DNA from: Metaphire vulgaris
Lineage: Eukaryota > Annelida > Clitellata > Crassiclitellata > Megascolecidae
Length of the DNA stretch: 64,000 nucleotides
Assembly (NCBI GenBank): GCA_018105865.1
Contig: CM030843.1
Span: 765,001-829,000, forward strand
Reading direction: 5' to 3'
In this document: positions 1 to 12,005 of the stretch, piece by piece
Layout: every line of letters starts with the position of its first letter
How positions within the stretch are numbered: the first letter of the stretch is position 1
Translations under genes and position numbers: made by a program
Notes under the pieces: generated by a model
What the model saw: the letters and a program-made list of their open reading frames with translations, nothing else
What the model was told of the DNA's origin: nothing
The model's database searches: none

Positions 1-25
1 CTAAGCCAACCGCGATATATATACA

Positions 26-82
<57 letters not shown>
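26..82. repeat. (TA)n microsatellite
   Basis: Uninterrupted TA dinucleotide run. The flanking bases from 83 to 254 show no coding signal on either strand. Confidence 0.95.
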
Positions 83-85
<3 letters not shown>

Positions 86-254
86 TCTTAGAATCTTATA
101 CATGTTAGAATTTTCACTCCTCCATTTGGTTAGACTCAATGTATAAATAATTTGTCAACGAAAGACGATGTTCCCAATTAGATCGTCATCAGGTATATTG
201 CATGGAGATTTGTTTTTATCTCCTGGGTCGGTAATCCAATGGGCTATATACCGG

Positions 255-840
255 CAGTGGCGGCTCCAAAGGGGGCTGGGAGCTGTTTAGGGTTTTGGGT
301 TTTGTTGAAGTTTTGAGGGTTTTAAAGTGGACCCCATCGAGCGTGATGTTCTTTTTAGGGCATGAGCTGATTTAGGATAAATGGGTTTAGGGCCCCAGGG
401 TTTTGTTTTTGGTTTTTAGTTTTTAGCTGCCAGGGTTTTTCCTTTTAGAGTTTTCAACGGTTTATAGCACTTGCGAAACCCTGGATCCGGGTGTTTAGGT
501 TTTGATGTTTTTATGGTTTTAGGATCGGGACCGAGGATAAAAAATTGGAGAGAACAACCCAAGAAATGGTACAGCCACTGAAGACTGCTCATCGGTAACA
601 TTTTAGGGACATTAGGGTGTTTGGGGTTTTTAGCGGTTTTAGGGGGGGGCGGTGGTTTTATGGTTTTATGGCAGACCCAGGGGCGTAAAGTTTTTTTTGA
701 GCCGATTTTTTTTTGCTCAGCGGGTAGTTTTTATGGACAATTTGGCCCCAGGGGGCGTCGGGCACCAGAGGGGCGTAAGGGTTTTTAGGTTTGACCTGAT
801 GACCTTTTTCTCGACCTTTTAAAACTTTAAAAACAACTCA
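255..840. other. G/T-skewed low-complexity block
   Basis: The top strand is dominated by G and T runs of the type GGGTTTT, GGTTTTAGGG and GGTTTTTAGC, repeated irregularly for almost 600 bases, with C-poor and A-poor stretches. The left edge reads CAGTGGCGGCTCC, the terminal sequence of the hAT-like MITE family found at 6388, 18188 and 60776, so this may be a diverged or expanded relative. No right-hand terminal repeat was found. There is no credible ORF. Confidence 0.45.
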
Positions 841-1332
841 AGGCCCAATGCTGGCGTTCGGCCAGGTGTCGTCTAACGTCACGTCACTGCATGTGCGGTT
901 GGAACCGACAGCATTCTTATACGGCGCTCGTTTAAAAGACGTCATAATTCATAAAAGGGCCATCGGGTAAGATTGCGACCGTTACCTCGTCAAAAACGTC
1001 ACGCCAGTTTCTTCGTGTCTTAACATGATTTTAAAATTCAATATTATTATTGAGCAAAACAAAAATATCTATTTAGTCGCCTAAAAACGCAAAAACTCTT
1101 CGTTTCAGATCTTCATTTTACAATCTGTGGCAACTGCTTCGCCATCTAGCGATTTAAATAACGACGAAATCTCCCTCTTGCGACGATGAATAATCGTTGT
1201 TTAAAATTAAACCAGAATTTCGAAGATTAAAAACAAAAAGTCGAAATCTAGAAGGAAAAAATTCGTCCGAGAGCGCGCTGACCTTGGGCCAGCGTGTGTG
1301 TGTGTGTGTGTGCCTGTGTGTTGTGTGTTCCT
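841..1332. other. Intergenic, 3' flank of RIB43A
   Basis: AT-moderate DNA with a (GT)n run near 1290-1312, next to the RIB43A stop codon on the opposite strand. No coding exon is seen. I did not find a clear minus-strand AATAAA here. Confidence 0.5.
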
Positions 1333-3748
1333 CTAGCGAGTGGTCGTGTTAAACTGGAGGAAGTAGGCGGCGGTGGGATCGTTGGTGTAAACGTCTTTGT
1401 TCAGGTAGTCCTGGTGTTGCTGTTGTTCCATCGCCAGTCGTTTGTTCTCGTCTTCGAGCTGTTTGGCGATGGCCGCTCGGCGCCTTTCCTCCTCTCGCTC
1501 GAGGAGCAGGGCCGCCCTGGCCTGGGCCACCCGCATGCGGTCCCACTCCTCGTTGCGACGCCTCTCCTCCTCACGCAGTCTCTGTGCAATTATTGCAGTC
1601 AGTTAACGCATCGTTCGCTCGCCAGAGGGCGGACAGTCAAAAAAACAACAACAAGTATTAGCCTACCGGAAGGAAGCAGTCTGTCCCGGAGACAGAGGCA
1701 GACAGATAAATAGACAAACACTGAGACAGAGACGCAGGCAAGCACATAGACAAACAGACACACATAAAGGCAGACGCAGGTAAAGACACACACATACAGA
1801 CTGGACAAAGAACTGGGCACAAGAAGACTAAACCAACACTTCCGAAACATCGCATTCACATTAAGAGATAATTATAATTAAAAGATGCATAATTAATTAG
1901 GCCTAATGGATAATTAAAAGATAATTATATATATATATATATATATATACATAAGAGATGAATGAGTTACCAGATTTTCCCGGCGCTGTATTTCCTGTCG
2001 TCGGCGGATGTCCGCCAGTTGTTCCGGAGTCATTCCCTTCCATCGATCCGGAATGACCCGGTGGAATCCAAAGGCACTCTGGGCGGCCGCCGGATTTTCC
2101 GTCAGGAAGTCCCCGTACAGGAGGTTGGCCATTTCCGTCTTATTATCGTCCTCCTCCTGCTGCTTCCTCACACCGCTCTTCATCTGAAGCTCTCGTCTCT
2201 ATAAATGCAGCCAACAACGTATGTATGTACAGTAGAAATTCAATATAACGTACACTCTGTTACAGCCGCATACTCGTTTATAACGTACCGCAATGTACTG
2301 TCCCGTGTGATGCGCTATATCGTATTGGATGGTATTCGATCCAATCTTTTCTATCCTTACACTTCTATAGCGCCACTTCATGATGCACAGGAGCATCAGC
2401 CGATGGCATACTAAATCAAAATCATTAAAGATCCAGGTCAAATCCAGGGTATCCGGCCGGACAAACGGGTGACAGTCTATGATGGTGGATAAGCCAAAAG
2501 ATGGGCTTTAATCTTGTTCTAAACATCTCTAATGAATTTGCAATGCGCACATGAGGCAGAGGCGATGAGTTCCAGAGTTTGGGGCGCAGTCACTGAGAAA
2601 GCACGGGTACCTAGAACTGTTCAAGGATGGTATTGGATGTAACGTACCTCGGATATAACGTACTAAATTTTACAGACCCGCGCTAAGTACGTCATAACGA
2701 AGCTGCACTGTAATTGTCCTCTTACCTTGAAATGTGATCAGTTGTGGAGGGGGATGACTAGCTAGGCTATTGGAGTACTTGGAAGTCTTATAGTAGTTAA
2801 GTACCGCAGTCAGAACGTACCAGGGCCTGGTTGTAATCTTTCGTGGCGACGTTGATAGCGCGCCTGCATTCCTCTTCCGCTCTTTGCAGGTTGCAGGCCC
2901 TTTCGTCCATTTCCCGCATCTTCAGTTCGAACAGGTGGTCGGCTTTTCTCTGGTTGTCTTCCGCCTGCTGTCTCTCCTTCATCTGCTGCTCCGCCCAGAC
3001 GCGCCTCTGTTCCTGTTGGAACTTCGTTCTCGCCTAAGATCCAGAAATTCAAACGATCTTCAGAGCAGCTTCAAAGTTTCAAATTAAAACGTAAAACGTA
3101 AATAAAAGATTTTCCAACGGCAGTATTATTCACAGTTAAACGGATATGTGACCCGCTGGGAGAAAAGGTACACCAAAGTAGGGACAAAACAAATAACCTA
3201 TTTTTCGGTAAAAGTGTAGTAAAATTTTGGCCCTTTGTGTGAAATTCAGTCGAATGCCATTGATCTATGGTGGACCTTGTTGTTGAGGTCTTCTCCGTCG
3301 AATTTCTGGAGTCCGGATATGGAGCAACGGGGATCGTCGTCGCTGACTCTGGCCGGGCGGTCCTTCCGGAAGCGATCCGGATCGTAGAGGTCCCACTCCC
3401 TTCTCCCGGACGGCTGCTGGTGGAGCATCCGGAATTCGTTCTGCGCCCGATTCAGTTCCCGGATGTCGTGCTCCTGGCGCTGCTGGAGCAGCTCCGCTAT
3501 GTGGGCGTAGCGAACGGTATCGGCCTCTGGCGAATGAAACAGACATAGACGACATCGACGCATGCGACGAACGCCCTCTGGTGGCCAAAGTAACTGCATT
3601 CGAAGTACTGTACATATTCTTCTAGGTGTACGTAAGTATAATCATGTAAAATTAATATAGCGCTTTGGAGCCCTAACCCTAACCATACGTGCCATGCAAG
3701 TTGATTGCGTCGGTGATCATGGACCTCCATTTCCGTCTGTCTTCGAAG

Positions 3749-3832
<84 letters not shown>

Positions 3833-4285
3833 ACTGACAAAATTTGTTGCTCCATATTACCAAACGTCGTTAGCAAGGTCACATTACTGAGTCCAGCCAT
3901 AAGGAATAAATAAAATAACGGTAAAGTAAGTAAGTAGAATCTCGTGAATTTATGAAGCGCATTGGAGTCTTTAATCCATCCCAACATTTTCGAGCAGTTA
4001 ACCTCCAAGCGGGCCATGTCCCCTGTCAAATCTAACGGCGGATAAAAATAGTATAAAGAACGGCGGATTGCGCGGATCTTACTTACCGAACGCCTGCTCC
4101 CTCTTCCTCTCCATGTCCTCCATGTGCTTCCGGTCTTTGACCTGCTGCTGCAGTGCCTGAAGGTCGACGCCGATGATCCGGGTCTTGGAGTTGAAGATCC
4201 TGCTCTTCCTCTTCTCCTCCTCGCTCCGCCGCCTTTCGATGGCGGCCGCCTCCTTCAGGTCGACTGGGATGTCTATCTTGTACAT
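1333..4285 (-). CDS. RIBC2: RIB43A-like coiled-coil protein (RIBC1/RIBC2), ciliary doublet microtubule inner protein
   Basis: Five exons on the minus strand join in phase into 379 residues: 4285-4087, 3526-3276, 3033-2821, 2198-1971 and 1581-1333. All introns are GT-AG. The product starts MYKIDIPVDLKEAAAIE and contains RIIGVDLQAL, RKDRPARVSDDDPRCS, LQKFDGEDLN, EECRRAINVATKDYN, LTENPAAAQSAFG and DRWKGMTPEQLADIR, which are landmark segments of the RIB43A family. Length equals the family norm (about 377-380). Known family role: a coiled-coil filament protein lining the A-tubule partition of axonemal doublet microtubules in cilia and flagella. The protein is almost entirely charged coiled coil. 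I cannot tell RIBC1 from RIBC2, so the symbol is tentative. Intron 3 (2199-2820) carries a dispersed repeat at 2362-2620. Confidence 0.95.
1690..1830. repeat. Imperfect CAGA/CACA repeat in RIB43A intron 4
   Basis: Degenerate GACAGA, CAGACA and CACACA units within the last RIB43A intron. An (AT)n run follows at 1927-1950, next to the exon 4 splice donor. Confidence 0.7.
2362..2620 (+). repeat. Dispersed repeat family C, copy 1 (SINE-like)
   Basis: Begins CTTCTATAGCGCCACTTCA and runs through GATCCAGGTCAAAT, GGATAAGCC, TTTGCAATGCGCACAT and GAGTTCCAGAGTTTGGGG. The same order of segments recurs at 35501-35760, and the first part recurs at 34768-34880. It lies inside RIB43A intron 3. This is consistent with a retroposed SINE-like unit, but I see no clear A and B boxes. 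Confidence 0.7.
3749..3831. repeat. (TAA)n(TTA)n palindromic microsatellite
   Basis: A (TAA)n run switches directly into (TTA)n at about 3786, so the two halves are reverse complements with no spacer. Such a tract can extrude as a cruciform. It sits in RIB43A intron 1. Downstream, TTAAACTGACAAAATTTG resembles the tail of the SINE-like family described at 27845. Confidence 0.9.
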
Positions 4286-4407
4286 CTTCGATGGTTGACC
4301 TTACGACCTTTAACCTTCGATTCAATAGAAACGGGCAAAAGTCTTCGGGCAAATCAGCTCAATATCTCATTCAGTCGTTCGTTGATTTCGAATTGAAAAC
4401 GACGCTG

Positions 4408-4463
4408 AATGACGTCATCGAGATTCCGTGACGTCATAATGCCATAGCGGTCGCCATGGTGAT
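4408..4463. promoter_or_regulatory. Putative RIB43A upstream control region: two CRE octamers and an X-box-like site
   Basis: Two perfect TGACGTCA octamers begin at 4410 and 4431, about 125-146 bases upstream of the RIB43A start codon (4285, minus strand). GTCGCCATGGTGAT at 4450-4463 matches 10 of 14 positions of the classic RFX X-box GTTGCCATGGCAAC. RFX factors are known regulators of ciliary genes, which fits RIB43A. The match to RFX is imperfect and the transcription start is unknown. Confidence 0.4.
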
Positions 4464-4766
4464 CGGCCAAAGGCTTTCTTTCTTTAAAATTCGCTAATGA
4501 AACGAAGCTGGTGTTTTTTAGCGCATTTTTTCCTACTGCGTTTGAGATATGCAACCAGAGTTACGTACATCGATGTGACTTACCTGGGTCACAGGTGTCT
4601 TCGTGGTTGGGCACGTGACGATTTTGAAGCTTACAGTCAAATCGCTGCCGTAATTCAAACTATATGTGTAGATAAATAGAAATGCGCCGTCATAATCATC
4701 ATCATCATCGATTGTACCATCGATTGATACCCTTGAGTATTAGAAATGGTGCTATAGAAGTGCATA

Positions 4767-4826
<60 letters not shown>
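4767..4826. repeat. (TTA)n microsatellite
   Basis: Pure TTA run following GTGCTATAGAAGTGCATAA, a sequence akin to the SINE-like tails in this window. Confidence 0.95.
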
Positions 4827-4828
<2 letters not shown>

Positions 4829-4957
4829 TCACAAGCTTTCGAAGTTGCGATTGCCATTTACTGAGATCATTTTTACTGAGAACATTTTATACAACTATTT
4901 CACTCTTGTTCTTGTTCATTTTTCAACCTATTTTTTATACAGAATGCACAAAATCGA

Positions 4958-4962
<5 letters not shown>

Positions 4963-5016
<54 letters not shown>

Positions 5017-5105
5017 GTTGTCCCACGCCCATCGTCTTTTGTGTCGTCTGTATTTGGTCACGTGATACTCCAGATATCCATATCCACATGTACGAATTTG
5101 TAAAC

Positions 5106-5152
<47 letters not shown>
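4963..5152. repeat. (TC)n ... (GA)n inverted microsatellite pair
   Basis: A 52-base (TC)n run (4963-5014) and a 43-base (GA)n run (about 5109-5151) are reverse complements separated by about 94 bases of ordinary sequence. Together they form a long potential hairpin arm pair. Confidence 0.95.
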
Positions 5153-5154
<2 letters not shown>

Positions 5155-5413
5155 AGAAACGGATAAGAAGAAGTAGAATATTTGATAGTCACATGACTCA
5201 TGGTTTTGGTTACCTCCAACGATACTTCAAAAGGTAAAATCTCTTCTCTTCCTAGCATTTATTTTTCACCTGCAAATCTTTCCTACAGTTCTAATACTGC
5301 CTCCCATTTTTTGACCCCCCCTCCTCCTCCTCCTCCTCCTTCTCCTCCTCTTCTCGCTTCTTCTGTCTTACACCTTCTCCTCCCTCCTCTTCCTTCTCCT
5401 TCTTGTATTGCTG

Positions 5414-5712
5414 TAGAAATCGCAGTTATGCCTTTGCCAATAAACGGGAGGCTGTTCCGTCCATCGACCAGCCTCCCTCCCACGCACGAACGGCAGTTCC
5501 GCCAATCGACCGGTCTCCCTCCCTCATCTCCTTCGACCGAAAGGTTTAAAAGGAGCGATCGGCGACGGAAGCGGAAAGAGGAAGACCGGAACTCGAATTG
5601 GCGCCGACGTCATCCTTTGGAGCAGTCGCTTCCGGTCTCTGACCAATCTCCGAAGACTCTCTACCGGAAGTCGTCCTCTTCTTCAATCGAAAGGAAAACT
5701 CAACTCAAGTAA
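5414..5712 (+). CDS. Possible terminal exon of an unidentified plus-strand gene
   Basis: A long pyrimidine tract (about 5318-5410) ends in TGCTGTAG, a strong-looking splice acceptor. It is followed by an open frame to the TAA at 5710. The predicted peptide is basic and serine-rich and contains a short internal repeat, RLFRPSTSLPP then RQFRQSTGLPP, followed by RSDRRRKRKEEDR. I recognise no domain. No upstream exons or poly(A) signal were found, so this may be chance open sequence downstream of a CT-rich tract. Confidence 0.25.
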
Positions 5713-5939
5713 GACGAAATAGACGAACATCCGTTTCTCTTCAACATCCGGTAACAATAATTATTACTGTTAAATTGATCGCTCCTATGTTTCATCACTG
5801 TAGTCGTCTTCATCATCATATTTTAGTCGTCATCATCATTTTTTCGATACTCGCTTTTGTCTATTTGTCTAGGCTATGAATCTTTTTGAAAGTAGGCTGC
5901 AACATATCCAAAATGCGAATGAACTTTTAAGCATTGAAT
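5713..5939. other. Non-coding spacer
   Basis: AT-rich unique sequence with scattered CATCAT units. I see no coding or RNA gene signal. Confidence 0.5.
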
Positions 5940-6019
5940 TTAACCCCTTAACCGTGTATTTAACTGTAACTCAATGTAAAATGGACGGATATATCCGGGA
6001 TCCCCAGTTAAGGGGTTAA
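5940..6019 (+). mobile_element. 80-bp TTAA-bounded palindromic MITE, copy 1
   Basis: Starts TTAACCCCTTAACCG and ends CAGTTAAGGGGTTAA, giving inverted termini bounded by TTAA on both sides. The centre contains AACTCAATGTAAAATGGACG and the palindrome GGATATATCC. Three further 80-bp copies lie at 20646, 22002 and 25275. TTAA target use is typical of piggyBac-superfamily elements. Assignment to that superfamily is inference. Confidence 0.8.
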
Positions 6020-6387
6020 CAGAAAGCAAATAATTCTATGGAACGCTCTTTAGTAAGCGAGTTAGGCAGCATAGTTTCAACAGTCTCATAGTCTCTCTTT
6101 TCTAAACTCGGTTCTGAAAACCAGAAGACTTTTCCAGAAAGAAACCCTTTTACTCTCTTTATTCTTATTGCATCGTTACCGCCTTTGATGATTCTAGAAC
6201 TGAAATTCATGACGGTAATTGGAACCTATAAACTAGGATTAGGCCTAAGTCTACGCCATTCTTTGCACTATTTTAATCATTTTTCAAGAGTTCATCACTG
6301 CTATACTCACGCGTGTAGTTTTTCAATAGGATTTAGCATTGCACATTTTACATTGAGTCTTTTAAAAAGACTTCTACTAAATCTTAT

Positions 6388-6574
6388 CAGTGGCGGCTCT
6401 AGGATTTGGCAAGTGGGGGGCCGTTGGGGTGGCAACTTCTAATCATGGGGGGCCAACCATTTGTTGTTTAATGTATGTAGCATTAAGTATAGAGTCCCAA
6501 CTGGGGGGTTACTGGGAGGCAGGCACTCAATAGGGTGGCACAGGCCCCCTGGCCTCCCGGTGGAGCCGCCAATG
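6388..6574 (-). mobile_element. hAT-like MITE, copy 1
   Basis: 187 bp, starting CAGTGGCGGCTC and ending GAGCCGCCAATG (one mismatch from a perfect inverted repeat). It is flanked by AATCTTAT and AATCTTAC, an 8-bp target duplication with one difference. The interior carries AATGTATGTAGCATTAAGTA, shared with the copies at 18188 and 60776. An 8-bp duplication is the hallmark of hAT transposons. There is no transposase, so it is non-autonomous. Confidence 0.85.
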
Positions 6575-7380
6575 AATCTTACCCCAGAACTTCAAACATG
6601 TCGATTTATATAAAGAAAAGAAAAAAACTTTTACGTTGGAACGAGAGCCCATGACAGACCCAGGCACTCTCGCGATGACCGTTATCAAACGGAACAGGGT
6701 TAAAAGTAAGTAAGTAAAAACCATAAACTGAAAACTGTCTTCAGATTTCGCTCCAAGGCCTGGGGCTTCTCGGCCGTGCGGGGACGGTAGTACAAATCTC
6801 GTAATTCGAATGTCTGGTGGCAAAATTGGGGCAGCGACCCCCGTTTCGTTCGTAGAAAATTTGAAGAAGTGGTTTGAAGACTTGCGCAGGCGAACATTTC
6901 ATCAGATTGGAGCTATTTTACACCAGTACTTTCGTCGCTTCATGACTCCGGGATACATGTATTTTCCTCCCGAATCTTTTCCCTCGGGGACTATAAAACC
7001 GGCGCCGTATAAAGTACCGACAAGAAAACCAAATAACGTATACTGTAGATTCAATTTCATCGTCTGAGCTTCGATCGCTGGGGATCAACACTCGACAATT
7101 ACACGAACCGCGGAGGGGGTTTGGGGGTTTGGGCTGAGAAGGGTCATTAACAAATCGACCGGAAAATTGGGGAGAAGGGGGGTTAAATGGCAGCGAACAA
7201 GGGGCGATTCTCTCTTGAAGAGTAACAAGGCGAGTGGCTTCTTCAATAGAAGTCCACACCAGGAATTGAAACTCGCCTTCTCCTTTACAAATTAAAAAAG
7301 TTGTACAGCCTCAAAATATATCAATTTTTATTAGCACATCCTGTATGTATATCCTGTATAATGTATAATATACAGGATGT

Positions 7381-7384
<4 letters not shown>
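6575..7384. other. Intergenic, no gene recognised
   Basis: Mixed-composition DNA. Short open stretches exist on both strands, but none has a domain, a splice context or a homologous partner I recognise. TACAGGATGTTCC at about 7370 precedes the AT repeat. Confidence 0.4.

Positions 7385-7456
<72 letters not shown>
7385..7456. repeat. (AT)n microsatellite
   Basis: Uninterrupted AT run of about 72 bases, bounded by ACAGGATGTTCCA on the left and ACAGGGTGATATA on the right. Confidence 0.95.
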
Positions 7457-7460
<4 letters not shown>

Positions 7461-7476
7461 GGTGATATATTAAAAA

Positions 7477-7820
7477 GTTTTAAAAATCCAATTTAAGCAA
7501 TATATAATGCCACAGGCAAAATTCTGAATGCCAAGCACTTTTGATATACAAAAGATAGTGGCCTAATTTTTCAAAAAAACTTGATTACTAGGTGCTCTTC
7601 ACTTCCCTGTCAAAAGTTCTAGCCATTCACACGTCTGCCAATACCATTCTCTGTAGTTTAAAAATGTCCAATTTACGCAATAGAGAATACCTCAGGCAAA
7701 ATTCTGAATGCCAAGCACTTTTGATATACAAGAGATAGTGCCCTAATTTTTGAAAAAACGTGATTACTAGGTCCTCTTCACTTGCCTGTCAAAAGTTCTA
7801 GCCACTCACACGTCTGCAAA
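7477..7820. repeat. Two-copy tandem repeat, period about 180 bp
   Basis: AGGCAAAATTCTGAATGCCA occurs at 7514 and again at 7694, and the surrounding sequence through AAAAGTTCTAGCCA and CACACGTCTGC is also duplicated with few differences. No ORF. It looks like a tandem duplication of a non-coding repeat unit. Confidence 0.85.
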
Positions 7821-9127
7821 CGCAAGTTAGGTATGTAGTATTAAGTATAGGGTCTCTATATTATGTGCAGATTGACAAATGTCAAATTTTGGACGGGCAT
7901 TTTACACTAAGTGCACGTGGTTATAGTCGTGGAGAACTTTTCGTGTCAACTGTCGTCTGCTAGTGTCAGGTGTCGAATGAACCGCAGACGATGCGTGACT
8001 TACGCAAAAGAAAACGAAACATCGATTTTGCTGCGAATAATTTCCTCCATTTAAATGGGAAAAATATTCGAGACGCCCAATGAACGAAAGTATTTAACGG
8101 AGCACTTAACGGAAAAACGTCTCCGCAACCATAGATACATCGACAGAGACCTCGGCATAGATATCAGCTTGACGTCCGCGTCCATAGAGTCATGCATGCG
8201 AGTGCCTCCATGGATAAGTGATTCGTTTTTCTTAAATGCGAGGGAATCGATTGCATACAGAGAGCTGCGTCGTTAGAATCGGTCGCGTGGCTAAGGTTGA
8301 CCTTTATACTCGGTTAATCGAATCGATAATTATTAGAGTAGACGAAATTTATTCAGCGCGATCTTTGTCAAACGATTTAGAAAACGGCAACGTCTCTGAA
8401 AATCTAACAGATAGTCTATAGGAACCGAGAGAGACTGAAACATTATGAAATCCGTTTAGATGTATTCAGAAGCGCACAGTGGACTGGCCGTTGTAACAAC
8501 AGGATGGTCGGTGGCGTAGCCAGGATTTCAGAATAGGGGGACACCTCCACATTTCTCAGCCTAGATGTCTTGAGCAAAAAAGTTCGTTGTCTCAAACGCT
8601 TTAAGGCCTGCTGTTTGGTGCGTTTTCTTCGATCTAATATTTACCCCTCCCCATCTACTTACCGGCTTGGATCTCACAATCCGAGTAGAGGGCCTGGCCC
8701 CCGGGTCCCTCCAGTGACTATACGCCAATGAGGGAGGTTTCAGCATTCCTCTTTCAGAATGAATCGGTAACACAGGCCCTGGACCTCAGCGCTGTAGATT
8801 TACAATATTTTATATGATGTTTAAGTGGCTGTCTTCAAACCGAGATCAACTGACAGCATTGGAAAGAAACTAATCGATCTCTTGCCTCTTCCCTCTCTTT
8901 CTCTTTCCCCTCTCTTTCCCATCTCCTTCTATCTATCTATCTGTTTCTGCCTATGTCTGTCTGTCGGAAGAAATGGGAAGATAAATGGATAGAAAAAAAA
9001 CGAATTTTAAAATGCACTCCGATAACACCAATGCTTCTATTGTGCGCAGTCGGTTCAAAACAAGACCGGGGGCAGACGACACAACAACTTCCTTATGGGC
9101 CTTCAATGCCTTTATATCTACCTGTCC
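7821..9127. other. Intergenic, no gene recognised
   Basis: Unique-looking DNA with short open stretches on the plus strand (8055-8420) that lack splice context or recognisable domains. A hAT-terminus-like GGTGGCGTAGCCAGGATTTC lies near 8510. A CT-rich tract occupies about 8880-8960. Confidence 0.4.
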
Positions 9128-9131
9128 TTCC

Positions 9132-9163
<32 letters not shown>

Positions 9164-9170
9164 GCCTGTC
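9128..9170. repeat. (CTGT)n microsatellite
   Basis: Tandem CTGT units. Apparent ORFs here are repeat artefacts on both strands. Confidence 0.95.
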
Positions 9171-11182
<2,012 letters not shown>

Positions 11183-11995
11183 CTGACAATTTATATAGCC
11201 CAATGTAATGTACAGAAAAACAATTTGAAACCAAATAGCCATTAACTGTTCTTGGCAGATGCAGCGTACAAAGATAAAATGCCTTTGCGCAATAATAATT
11301 CTGTGGACGCGCTGAGCTAATGACGGTGTCCTGTGGCGGCCATCATTTGACGTCACTAAATCACTGGTGCAGTACCTGCATGGCTTCACGTATACGGCGC
11401 CGTGGCAGAAACGGACCAGCATTTGCAGCATCAATAAAAAGTTAGCGACGACCATGGAGCTCAGTCAGTCGGAGCCGCCGGGCGCTGTATAGGGGAGATT
11501 GCGCATCGGACGGTAGCGTGGGAGGGACACACCGCAGCACGGCGCCCAGATTGGTCGTTTTCTCCCACTCCGTGAGGTCCCCTAATAGACGCCGTATGAT
11601 TATTTCACGTCTCGTTTACGATCTGCACCCGCAGTTTGCCTGTCGATCGCATCGCTAAGTGGCAGAATCGTTTGTGCCATTACAACGGTAAGCGTTACAT
11701 GTAAAGCGTTACATGTAAACGTTATAGCCTGTCTGTTGATGACATTCTCTAGGTGTGTGCTGCGGGTGGGGGCGTGGGGACTCTGGGGATGGGAGCAAAG
11801 CATTAAATTTCTACAAATTTCCTGCCAAATGCCTTCCCCCGCGAGTTCTGCCCGCGGCTGCGCCAATGCGTTTAGGCCTACGGTAATTTATTTGACTGCT
11901 GCATCGGGCTATTGGTCTTTTTGAAATCTTTGTTGTTTGAAACTTAACAATAGGCGGTTAGGTAAGTAAGTGACTGATGAGTTGCTCTACTTCCA
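11183..11995. other. Upstream region of the neuropeptide gene
   Basis: Begins with a SINE-like remnant (11183-11215). The rest is unique, with a CpG-richer part at 11300-11580. The tract CTCTACTTCCAG ending at 11996 looks like a splice acceptor, so the signal-peptide exon may be preceded by a non-coding 5' exon somewhere in this stretch. No promoter motif can be fixed. Confidence 0.4.
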
Positions 11996-12005
11996 GACGC
12001 CGTCC

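Noticed and set aside
255..840. Interstitial telomere
   Set aside because: The G/T units are irregular and do not form TTAGGG tandem repeats.
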